Positions 9,915 through 18,412 of a stretch of 64,000 nt of DNA are shown piece after piece (within the stretch, counting starts at the first letter, position 1; every line of letters begins with the position of its first letter). Made by a program: the position numbers and the translations under genes. The notes under the pieces were generated by a model. The model had not been told where the DNA came from. It searched no databases and saw only the letters and a program-made list of their open reading frames with translations. Source of the DNA: an uncultured Nocardioidaceae bacterium (GTDB lineage: Bacteria; Actinomycetota; Actinomycetes; Propionibacteriales; Nocardioidaceae); NCBI GenBank assembly GCA_902805845.1, contig CADCUI010000064.1:20412-84411 (forward strand), read 5' to 3'.

Positions 9915-12431
9915 ATGGCCTCGGTCCCCACCTCCGCCCGCGTCGTCGTCATCGGTGCCGGCATCGTCGGCAACAGCCTCGTCTACCACCTGGCGAGGCT
10001 CGGCTGGCGCGACATCGTCCAGCTCGACAAGGGGGCGCTGCCCAACCCCGGCGGGTCGACCGGTCACGCGTCGAACTTCATCTTCCCGGTCGACCACTCG
10101 CGCGAGATGGCCGACCTGACGCTCGACAGCGTCCAGCAGTACCAGGAGATGGGCGTCTTCACCGAGTCCGGCGGCATCGAGGTGGCGCGCACCGAGGAGC
10201 GCATGGAGGAGCTGCGGCGGCGGATGTCCTCGGCCAAGGCCTGGGCCATCGACTCCGAGCTGCTCACGCCCGAGCAGGTGCAGGAGAAGGTGCCCTTCCT
10301 CGACCCCAGCGTCATCGTCGGCGGCTTCTACACGTCCTCGGTCGGCGTCGTCGACTCGCTGCGCGCAGGCACGATCATGCGCGAGCGGGCGATGGAGCTC
10401 GGTGCCCTCACCGTCGTCCCGACCGTCGAGGTGGTGGGTCTCGACGTCGAGGAGGGCCGGATCCGGCGCGTGCGCACCGACGGCGGTGACATCGAGGCCG
10501 AGACCGTCGTGATCGCCTGTGGCGTCTGGAGCCCCCAGATCGCCCAGATGGCCGGCGCGCAGATCCCGCTGACCCCCGCCGTGCACCAGATGATCAGCGT
10601 CGGCCCGGTCCCGGTGCTGGCCGAGCGGGAAGGGGAGATCTCCTTCCCGATCGTCCGGGACATGGACACGTTCTGCTACGAGCGCCAGCACGGCGCCGAC
10701 ATGGAGGTCGGCTCCTACGCGCACCGGCCGATCCTGCACGACCCCGAGGAGATCCCCTCGATCGAGCAGGCGAAGCTCTCGCCGACCGAGATGCCCTTCA
10801 CCGCCGAGGACTTCGACCAGCAGCTCGAGGAGGCCCTCGAGCTGATGCCGGAGATCCTCGGTGACGAGAAGGCCGAGATGCGCTACGCGATCAACGGCCT
10901 CCTCTCGCTCACCCCCGACGGCGCTCCGATCCTCGGCGAGACGCCCGAGGTCAAGGGGCTCTGGTCGGCGGCCGCGGTGTGGATCAAGGAGGGACCCGGC
11001 GTCGGCCGCGCGGTCGCCGAGTGGATGACCGACGGGCTCCCGGAGATCGACCTCGGCCACTCCGACATCGCCCGGTTCTACCCCCATCAGCGCACCCGCG
11101 AGCACATCCGCGCCCGCACCAGCGAGGCCTTCAACAAGACCTACGGCATCGTGCACCCGTCCGAGCAGTGGTCCAGCGACCGCAGCAGCCGGCTCTCGCC
11201 GATGTACGCCGACGAGGTGGCTCGTGGTGCGATGTTCTTCGAGACCGCCGGCTGGGAGCGTCCCCACTGGTACGAGTCGAACGCCCGGCTCCTCGAGGAG
11301 TACGGCGACCGGGTGATGCCCCGGGAGCACGAGTGGGACTCCCGCTGGTGGTCGCCGATCATCAACGCCGAGCACCTGGCGATGCGGGACCGTGCCGGCA
11401 TCGTCGACCTGACCGCGTTCGCGATCTTCGACGTGGTCGGTCCCGGCGCCCTCGACGCCGTGCAGCGCATCGTCGTCGCGCAGGCCGACGTGTCGCTGGG
11501 CAGGGTCATCTACACGCCGGTGCTCGACGAGCGCGGCGGCTTCCGCTCCGACCTGACGGTGATGCGCCTCGCGCACGACAGGTTCCGGGTCGTCACCGGC
11601 GGCGCGCACGGCATGGTGGACCTCAAGTGGTTCGCCGACCGGATGCCCTCCGACGGCTCGGCGCAGGTGGTCGACCGCACCTCGGCGTACTCCACGATCG
11701 GGCTGTGGGGTCCGCGCGCCCGCGACATCCTCGGCGAGCTGACGCGTGACGACATCAGCCACACCGGCTTCGGCTTCGGCACCTGCCGTGACATCCAGGT
11801 CGGCTCCCTGCAGGTCCTCGCGTCGCGGATCTCCTACGTCGGGGAGCTCGGCTGGGAGCTCCACCTGCCGATGGAGCACGGCGCCAAGCTGTGGTCGATG
11901 CTGCACGAGGTCGGCGAGGGCCACGGCGCGGTGCCGGTGGGCATCGGTGTCTACGCCACCACCGGTCGTCTCGAGAAGGGCTACCGGGCCTACGGCTACG
12001 AGCTCGACTCCGAGCGCACCATCGTCGAGGCCGGCATGCAGCGACCCAAGGTCAAGGTCGCCGACTTCGTCGGCCGGGAGGCCTACGTCAAGCAGCGCGA
12101 GGAGGAGCCCCGGACGGTCCTGTGCACCCTGACCGTCGACGACCACACCTCGGCCTCGGGAACCAAGCGCTACATGCTCGGCGGCGAGCCGATCGTCAGT
12201 CGGGACGGCGGTCCCCTGGTGGACGGGCACGGCCACCGGCCGTACGTGACCACCGCCGGCTCCGCGCCGTCGCTGGGCAAGCACGTGCTGCTCGCCTACC
12301 TCCCGCCCTCCGAGGCCGAGGTCGGCAACCAGCTGGCGGTCAGCTACATGGAGGAGCTCTACCCCGTGACGGTCGGGTCGGCGGACAGCACCTCGCTGTT
12401 CGACCCCGACAACGAGCGGCTCAAGGCGTGA
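9915..12431 (+). CDS. FAD-dependent oxidoreductase with C-terminal GcvT/aminomethyltransferase domain (dimethylglycine/sarcosine dehydrogenase-like)
   Basis: VVVIGAGIVGNSLVYHLARLGWRDIVQLDKG; GSTGHASNF (His in the position expected for covalent flavin); GcvT region YVGELGWELHLPMEHGAKLW. The ORF-track start at 9873 (TTG) lies inside the operator; ATG 9915 is preferred. Confidence 0.88.
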   Translation: MASVPTSARVVVIGAGIVGNSLVYHLARLGWRDIVQLDKGALPNPGGSTGHASNFIFPVDHSREMADLTLDSVQQYQEMGVFTESGGIEVARTEERMEELRRRMSSAKAWAIDSELLTPEQVQEKVPFLDPSVIVGGFYTSSVGVVDSLRAGTIMRERAMELGALTVVPTVEVVGLDVEEGRIRRVRTDGGDIEAETVVIACGVWSPQIAQMAGAQIPLTPAVHQMISVGPVPVLAEREGEISFPIVRDMDTFCYERQHGADMEVGSYAHRPILHDPEEIPSIEQAKLSPTEMPFTAEDFDQQLEEALELMPEILGDEKAEMRYAINGLLSLTPDGAPILGETPEVKGLWSAAAVWIKEGPGVGRAVAEWMTDGLPEIDLGHSDIARFYPHQRTREHIRARTSEAFNKTYGIVHPSEQWSSDRSSRLSPMYADEVARGAMFFETAGWERPHWYESNARLLEEYGDRVMPREHEWDSRWWSPIINAEHLAMRDRAGIVDLTAFAIFDVVGPGALDAVQRIVVAQADVSLGRVIYTPVLDERGGFRSDLTVMRLAHDRFRVVTGGAHGMVDLKWFADRMPSDGSAQVVDRTSAYSTIGLWGPRARDILGELTRDDISHTGFGFGTCRDIQVGSLQVLASRISYVGELGWELHLPMEHGAKLWSMLHEVGEGHGAVPVGIGVYATTGRLEKGYRAYGYELDSERTIVEAGMQRPKVKVADFVGREAYVKQREEEPRTVLCTLTVDDHTSASGTKRYMLGGEPIVSRDGGPLVDGHGHRPYVTTAGSAPSLGKHVLLAYLPPSEAEVGNQLAVSYMEELYPVTVGSADSTSLFDPDNERLKA

Positions 12432-12443
12432 AGGAGAGCTGAC

Positions 12444-13211
12444 ATGGATGTTCTGGTCTGCATCAAGCGCGTTCCGGACGTGGCGGGGTCGGTGGCCCTG
12501 ACCGAGGACTCGATGGACGTGGACGCCCGCCACGTGGGCTACGCGGTCAGCCCGCACGAGGAGTGCGCGATCGAGCTCGCGGTCCAGGTCGCCAAGGCGA
12601 CCGACGGCGCTGCGACGGTGCTGACGGTCGGTGACGAGGACGCCGTCGAGCAGCTGCGCGACGCCCTCGCGGTCGGCTGCGGGGCGGCGGTGCTGATCGA
12701 GGTCGAGCCCCGGCGCTACGGTCCGACCGACGTCGCGGCGGCCATCGCCGACGTCGTCCGCGACCACGAGGCCCAGGGCCGGTCCTACGGGCTCGTCCTG
12801 CTCGGCAACGACGCCGCCGACACCGGCGACTTCCAGGTCGGGGTCCGGCTCGCCTACGAGCTCGGCCGCCCGGTCGTCACCGGCGCCGCCACCGTGGAGG
12901 CGGCCGGAGAGTCCCTGGTCGCCCGCGTCGAGGCCCCCGAGGGCGCGGCCGTCTTCGAGGCGCCGGTGCCGGCGGTCGTCACGGTGATGGAGGGCGGCGT
13001 CGAGCCGCGCTATCCCTCGATCCCGGGCCGGATGAAGGCCAAGCGCGTGCAGATCGAGACCGTCACTCCCGCCCGGGAGCCGGTCGGCTCAGGACGGGTG
13101 CGGCTCCACCTGCCGCCCGTGCCGCCGAGCCAGGTGGAGGTGCTCGGCAAGGGAGCCGAGGCGGCTCCCGCGATGGTGGACCTGTTGGAGCGACTGGGAG
13201 TGGTCCGATGA
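12444..13211 (+). CDS. etfB: Electron transfer flavoprotein beta subunit
   Basis: MDVLVCIKRVPDV...; LVLLGNDAADTGDFQVGVRLAYELGRPVVTG; AKRVQIE-type motif. Confidence 0.88.
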   Translation: MDVLVCIKRVPDVAGSVALTEDSMDVDARHVGYAVSPHEECAIELAVQVAKATDGAATVLTVGDEDAVEQLRDALAVGCGAAVLIEVEPRRYGPTDVAAAIADVVRDHEAQGRSYGLVLLGNDAADTGDFQVGVRLAYELGRPVVTGAATVEAAGESLVARVEAPEGAAVFEAPVPAVVTVMEGGVEPRYPSIPGRMKAKRVQIETVTPAREPVGSGRVRLHLPPVPPSQVEVLGKGAEAAPAMVDLLERLGVVR

Positions 13212-14191
13212 CGCTGGTGCTGGTCGAGGTCGAGGACGGGGCCGGCAACGGCGCCATCAGCGAGATGTCGCGCGAGGCGTTGACGTTCGCACGCCGCATC
13301 GCGGTGCCGCTCGACGCCCTGGTGGTCGGTCGTGCTGCCGCCGGCGTGGCCGGCGAGCTGGGGGAGTACGGCGTCAGTCGGGTCTATGAGGCGTCGGGCA
13401 GTGCGTTCGAGAGCTACGCCCCGGCGGCCTGGGCCGCTGCCGTCGTGGCGGCGAGCGAGGCGTCGGGCGACGCAGGGAAGGCGGTCCTCGCCGCCGGAAC
13501 CCCGCGCGGCAGCGAGGTGCTGGCTCACGTGGCCTGCCGGCTCGGCGTCTCCATGGCTGCCAACGTCGTCGCGGTCGAGAACGAGGAGCCCTTCACCGTC
13601 AGCCGGCAGGTGCTCGGCGGGGCGGCCCTGGAGGAGATGCGGCTCGATGACGCCACAGTCGTCCTCACGGTGGCCGGCCACACGACCGAGGCGCAGCCCG
13701 CGGGCACCGCGGTGACCTGCCAGGTGCAGCCCCTCGACGTCGCGGTCTCCGAGCAGGACCTCGCCGCGCGGGTCGTCCGGGTCGAGCCGGGCGAGGCCGA
13801 TGCGTCGGGCAACCTCAAGTCGGCCAAGGTGGTCGTGGGCGCGGGTCGCGGCGCCGGCGGCCCCGGGGGGTTCGACGACCTGCTCGAGCTCACCGAGCTG
13901 CTCGGCGGCTCGCTGGGCGTCTCGCGGGTCGTGACGAGCCTGGGCTGGCGCCCTCACCACGAACAGGTCGGGCAGACCGGCAACCGGATCTCTCCGGACG
14001 TCTACATCCCGTGCGGGATCAGCGGCGCGATCCAGCACTGGGCGGGCTGCTCGAGCGCGAAGACGATCCTCGCCATCAACTCCGACCCGGACGCCCCCAT
14101 GGTGACCAAGGCGCACTACGCGGTGATCGGCGACATGCACGAGGTCATCCCCGCCGTCAACGCGGAGATCAGGCGACGCCGCGGCGCCTGA
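13208..14191 (+). CDS. etfA: Electron transfer flavoprotein alpha subunit
   Basis: C-terminal FAD signature ISPDVYIPCGISGAIQHWAGCSSAKTILAINSDPDAPMVTKAHYAVIGDM. Confidence 0.92.
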   Translation: MTLVLVEVEDGAGNGAISEMSREALTFARRIAVPLDALVVGRAAAGVAGELGEYGVSRVYEASGSAFESYAPAAWAAAVVAASEASGDAGKAVLAAGTPRGSEVLAHVACRLGVSMAANVVAVENEEPFTVSRQVLGGAALEEMRLDDATVVLTVAGHTTEAQPAGTAVTCQVQPLDVAVSEQDLAARVVRVEPGEADASGNLKSAKVVVGAGRGAGGPGGFDDLLELTELLGGSLGVSRVVTSLGWRPHHEQVGQTGNRISPDVYIPCGISGAIQHWAGCSSAKTILAINSDPDAPMVTKAHYAVIGDMHEVIPAVNAEIRRRRGA

Positions 14192-14201
14192 AGCCGGCGC
14201 A

Positions 14202-15119
14202 TCAGCCCTGCCCGTTCCCGGACGCCAGCCACTCGACCGCCTGCTGGCGCAGGGCTTCGGTGACCAGGTGGCCGCCCGGGTACTCCACGTAGGTCACGTC
14301 GTAGCCGTCGTCCTCGAGCGCCGGCACCAGCCGTCGGCTCGTCGCGGCGATCGGGAGCACCTGGTCTTCGGTGCCGTGGGACACGAAGAACCGCGGACGC
14401 CCGGTGCGGGTGGGTGCCGCCTGGAAGCCCGGTGACCAGGCGACCACCGCGTCGAAGAGGTCGCCGTTGACCAGCCCCAGGGTGAGCGCGTAGCTCGCCC
14501 CGTCGGAGAAGCCCGTCACCGCGTACGACGAGACCGCGTGGCGAGCCGACAGCTCGGTCAGCAGCCCGTCGATGGTGCGGACGTCGGGGCCGAAGCCACC
14601 GGTGATGACGTCCCACGACGCTGCGGCCGACTTCGGTGCCACCAGGAGCAGCCGGTGCCGGTCCGCCCACGGCATCAGCCGGTCCAGCGCGGGCGCGGCG
14701 GCGCTGCCCGCGCCGTGCAGGCAGAGCACCAGCCGGCACGGCCGGTTGCCGGATGGCACGTAGACCTCGGCCGGTGCCGCTGCGCCGCCGGCGCGGAGCA
14801 GCTGACGGCCGGGCCGGCCGTTTCGACCGTCGTCCTCCGGTGAGCGATCGGGTCGCGGACCGAGCCGGCCACGCGAGTACGCGGGTGCCGGCGACGAGAC
14901 GGCGCCGCCACCTCCACCCCCTTCGGCCCGGCGGCCGCTCCGCCGGCGTCCTCCGCTGCCCGACTCGCCGGCGCACCCGGCTGCCGACATGGTGACTGCG
15001 AGTCCACCCAGGTGGAGGAGCAGGCTGCGGCGGGAGGACCGATCGGGCACCGCCGTGCGGTACCCCGCAGCTCGTGCTTCACGCCGGGGTTCCGCCGTCC
15101 GACGGCCCGCTCGTGTCAT
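14202..15119 (-). CDS. Secreted alpha/beta-hydrolase (poly-hydroxybutyrate depolymerase/LpqC-like esterase)
   Basis: SSRRSLLLHLGGLAVTMSAAGCAGE lipobox-like leader; VLCLHGAGSAAAPAL; GFSDGASYALTLG nucleophile elbow; FVSHGTEDQVLP; GGHLVTE. Start uncertain. Confidence 0.72.
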   Translation of the reverse strand: MTRAGRRTAEPRREARAAGYRTAVPDRSSRRSLLLHLGGLAVTMSAAGCAGESGSGGRRRSGRRAEGGGGGGAVSSPAPAYSRGRLGPRPDRSPEDDGRNGRPGRQLLRAGGAAAPAEVYVPSGNRPCRLVLCLHGAGSAAAPALDRLMPWADRHRLLLVAPKSAAASWDVITGGFGPDVRTIDGLLTELSARHAVSSYAVTGFSDGASYALTLGLVNGDLFDAVVAWSPGFQAAPTRTGRPRFFVSHGTEDQVLPIAATSRRLVPALEDDGYDVTYVEYPGGHLVTEALRQQAVEWLASGNGQG

Positions 15120-15660
15120 GCTCCGACGCATGCCCCTTCGCCGCACCGCAGTCCTGGCCCTCATCTTTGCCGCGTTCGTGCTCACCGCCTCGCCGGCGCT
15201 CGCCCAACGCGCCACCGTGACGGACCCTGCCGGCGACGCCAGCGGACCGGGACTGGACGTCGTCTCCGCGACCGTCCGCAACCGCGACCACGCGATCGTG
15301 GCGCGGGTCCGCTTCGATCGAGCCGTGCGTGGTGACCTCATTGTGAGCGTGGACCCGCGCGGGGACCGGGGTGTTCGGCTGGTCAGCGAGTACCGCCCCC
15401 ACCGCACCACCCGGAACTACGTGGTCGGCGGAGCCTTCACCCGGCGCGTGGAGGGCGAACTGCGCTGCGGCGGCTTTCGCGTGGTGTGGATCGCCGACGC
15501 GGAGGTGGCCCGGATGCGGCTGCCGTCCCGCTGCCTGCAGGACGGGAACTACGGCGCCGTGCGGTTCGCCGTCCTGACCGAACGGGGTGGCGACACCGAC
15601 TACGCCCCGGAGACCGCCGACGGTGACATCGGGGTCAGCGGGTGGATACCGCGCGGCTGA
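15118..15660 (+). CDS. Secreted hypothetical protein
   Basis: Signal peptide MPLRRTAVLALIFAAFVLTASPALAQRATVTDPAGDASGPGLDVV. Start at 15118 or 15130. Confidence 0.7.
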   Translation: MLRRMPLRRTAVLALIFAAFVLTASPALAQRATVTDPAGDASGPGLDVVSATVRNRDHAIVARVRFDRAVRGDLIVSVDPRGDRGVRLVSEYRPHRTTRNYVVGGAFTRRVEGELRCGGFRVVWIADAEVARMRLPSRCLQDGNYGAVRFAVLTERGGDTDYAPETADGDIGVSGWIPRG

Positions 15661-15673
15661 GCACCGGTCCGCG

Positions 15674-16423
15674 TCAGTTGCCTCCGCCCCCGTCCCCTCC
15701 TCCTCCGGCGTCGCCGAAGCCCGCGCCGTCGATCGAGAAGCCGCCGCCGCCGCCGCCGATTCCGTCGAATCCGGTGTGCTCGATCTGGATCGGCGGCGCA
15801 AAGGCCCAGCTCAGCGCGACGGCGCTGGCGAAGTAACCCTCGGTGTAAGGCTGGAAGGCGGTCCCGGCCTCCCAGTAGGGCAGCACCCGCGAGCCGATGC
15901 GGACCTTGCGCACCTCGGGTTCCTCGTGCGCGGCGACGCGAGCAGCGTCCAGGGCGCAGGCGGGGACTCGTCTCATGCCGCGTCCACGCGGTATCCACTC
16001 CACATGGCGCTCGGCAGGACCGTGCTGCGGGTTGAAGAAGCAGGGAACCCGGAGCTGCGGTAGTGCCGACCCTTGCACCCGTGCCTGCACGCAGGCGAGC
16101 GCGTAGCGGCCCGAGGACAGGGCGTCGGTCACCTTGCTGATCTCGTCGGAACGACGGATGCGATGCACGTTGCGCTGCGCCGACTCGTAGGCGTCGAGCG
16201 CCGCCTGGTAGTCGGTGCGGGTCGGCTCGTCGAGGTCGTTGCCGGCCACCTCCCGGTCGAGGCGGGCAAGCTGTTCGCCGAACACAGTGACGTCCTCGTC
16301 GGCGATGCTTCGAGCCGCGGCAAGGTCCTCCCGCTCCAGGGCCCGGTCCGCTCTCGCGTGCTGGACCCGCCGGGCGAGCAGTCCGCCGCCGCCGACCACC
16401 AGTCCGAACAACAACCACTCCAT
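15674..16423 (-). CDS. Membrane-anchored hypothetical protein with glycine-rich C-terminus
   Basis: N-terminal TM MEWLLFGLVVGGGGLLARR; C-terminal GGGGGGFSIDGAGFGDAGGGGDGGGGN. Start CAT at 16421-16423. Confidence 0.7.
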   Translation of the reverse strand: MEWLLFGLVVGGGGLLARRVQHARADRALEREDLAAARSIADEDVTVFGEQLARLDREVAGNDLDEPTRTDYQAALDAYESAQRNVHRIRRSDEISKVTDALSSGRYALACVQARVQGSALPQLRVPCFFNPQHGPAERHVEWIPRGRGMRRVPACALDAARVAAHEEPEVRKVRIGSRVLPYWEAGTAFQPYTEGYFASAVALSWAFAPPIQIEHTGFDGIGGGGGGFSIDGAGFGDAGGGGDGGGGN

Positions 16424-16543
16424 GGGCGGTCTCCTGGCGGGAGGGAACCTGACGTCTCCATGGTGCGCGTGATCCGCCTGGTCGCCAAGGGGCCGGGAAA
16501 CCCGATCGACCGGTAGACGGCCCACATCTACGCTCGACCTGCG

Positions 16544-18412
16544 ATGCAGAACTTCCCCCCACGGGTCACCGTCTTCCGCACGCTGCCCGGAGAGACCACC
16601 ACGCCGGCACCTGACCTCAGGTCGCCGGCGCGATTCCTGTTGTGGCACCTGCGTCGCCAGCGCGGGGTCATCGCCGCCGCCACCGTGGTGGGCATCCTCT
16701 GGCAGCTGCCGCTCACGGTGGGTCCGTGGCTGGTGGGCCGTGCCATCGACGAGGGCATCGTGGCCGAGTCCACCGCCGCCACCCTCTGGTGGACGGGGCT
16801 GTTGCTGCTGGTCACCCTCGTCGGCGCCGTCTTCGGCATCGCGATGCACACGATGGTCGTCCGCAGCTGGCTGATCGCGCTCTACGGCACCACGTTGATG
16901 GTGACCCGCAAGGCCGTGCAGCTGGGACACGTCCTGCCACGGCGGACACCCACGGGCGAGGTCTTGAGCGTTGCGTCGGGCGACGCCGACGAGTTCGGCG
17001 GTCTGACGGAGATCAGCGCCCGCGCCCTCTCCCAGCTCGCTGCCTACCTGACGGTCGCCGCAATCGTGCTGCTCACCTCACCCACGCTGGGTCTCATGGT
17101 CCTGGCGGCCGCCCCCGTGCTGGTGGGCGTGGCGCTGCCCCTGCTGCGTCCGCTCCACCACCGGCAGGAGACGGAGCGCCGCCGGAACTCGGACCTGACC
17201 TCCGTGGCCACCGACATCGTGGCCGGCCTGCGGATCCTCCGCGGCATCGGCGGTGAGAACACCTTCGGACGCAACTACGCCCGCCAGTCGCAGCTCACCC
17301 GGAAGGCCGGAGTCTCCGCCGGCGTGTGGCAGTCCGCGATCGAGGCCATCGGGGTGCTGATGTCGGGCTGCTTCCTCGTGATTCTGATGTACGCCGGCGC
17401 GCGCGCGGTCGACTCCGGCGACCTGACCGTCGGCGAACTGGTCAGCTTCCTGGGCTACGGGCTGTTCATGGTCGGTCCGATCCGGACCTTCTTCGAGTTC
17501 GCGCAGAAGCTGACCCGCGCGCTGGTGTCGGCTCGCAAGGCCGTCGCGGTCCTCGAGCTCACCCCGCCCTGGCGCGCACCGTCCGAGCCGATGACGATGC
17601 CGGACGACGGCGACCTGGTGGACGAGGTGAGCGGCTTCGTGGCGCGTCCCGGACGGCTCACCGTCGTGGTGAGCTCGGTGCCGGAGTCCTCCGCTGCGAT
17701 GGCCGACCGCTTGGGGCGATGGTTCACGGTCGACGAGGAGCCTCCACCGCTGGAGACGCACAGTCGTCGCCGCGGCCGGCGCGCCCGGGCGGAGCGGCGG
17801 GCACGCGCCGACGAGCTGGCCGCCCGCGACGCCGCGCGAGCGGCCCGACCGTGGGGCGTGACCTTCGGCGGGGTGGACCTCGGCCGAGTCCCGCTCGAGC
17901 AGGTGCGGCGCACGATCCTCGTCAGCGACACCGGCAGCCAGCTCTTCGCCGGCACCCTCCAGGACGCGGTGGACCCGCACCGTGCCCTGACCCGGGAGCA
18001 GGCTGAGCAGGTGCTGCGCGCCGCGGCCGCCGAGGACGTCTACGCCGCCCTGCCCGGGGGGTGGGCAGGGGAGCTCGACGAGCGCGGGCGCGGGCTCTCG
18101 GGCGGCCAGCGGCAGCGGCTGGTGCTGGCGCGCGCCCTCGGGGCCGATGCGCCCGTCCTCGTGCTGGTGGAGCCCACGTCAGCCGTCGACGCCCATACCG
18201 AGGCCCGGATCGCCCAGGAGGTCGCGGCGTACCGGCGCGGGCGGACGACCGTGGTGGCCACGGTGTCGCCGCTCTGGCTCCACCACGCCGACTGCGTGGT
18301 CCTGCTGCGCGAGGGTCGGGTCGTCGCTGAGGGCACGCACGAGGAGCTCGTCGACACCGAACCGGACTACCGCGAGGTCGTGCTGCGGACCATGGAGGAG
18401 AGTCATGTCTGA
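16544..18412 (+). CDS. ABC exporter half-transporter with degenerate NBD (no Walker A)
   Basis: Exporter TMD (LLTSPTLGLMVLAAAPVLVGVALPLL). NBD has LSGGQRQRLVLARAL but SSVPESSAAMA where a P-loop is expected, VLVLVEPTSAVD, and no H-loop His. Confidence 0.88.
   Translation: MQNFPPRVTVFRTLPGETTTPAPDLRSPARFLLWHLRRQRGVIAAATVVGILWQLPLTVGPWLVGRAIDEGIVAESTAATLWWTGLLLLVTLVGAVFGIAMHTMVVRSWLIALYGTTLMVTRKAVQLGHVLPRRTPTGEVLSVASGDADEFGGLTEISARALSQLAAYLTVAAIVLLTSPTLGLMVLAAAPVLVGVALPLLRPLHHRQETERRRNSDLTSVATDIVAGLRILRGIGGENTFGRNYARQSQLTRKAGVSAGVWQSAIEAIGVLMSGCFLVILMYAGARAVDSGDLTVGELVSFLGYGLFMVGPIRTFFEFAQKLTRALVSARKAVAVLELTPPWRAPSEPMTMPDDGDLVDEVSGFVARPGRLTVVVSSVPESSAAMADRLGRWFTVDEEPPPLETHSRRRGRRARAERRARADELAARDAARAARPWGVTFGGVDLGRVPLEQVRRTILVSDTGSQLFAGTLQDAVDPHRALTREQAEQVLRAAAAEDVYAALPGGWAGELDERGRGLSGGQRQRLVLARALGADAPVLVLVEPTSAVDAHTEARIAQEVAAYRRGRTTVVATVSPLWLHHADCVVLLREGRVVAEGTHEELVDTEPDYREVVLRTMEESHV

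Noticed and set aside
9858-12767. 969-aa minus-strand ORF
   Set aside because: Antisense shadow of the DMG-dehydrogenase-like gene; no recognisable motifs.
15117-15120. Overlapping divergent start codons (CATG) of the esterase and secreted-protein genes as a biological feature
   Set aside because: Alternative starts exist for both genes (e.g. ATG 15130), so the overlap is probably an annotation artefact.
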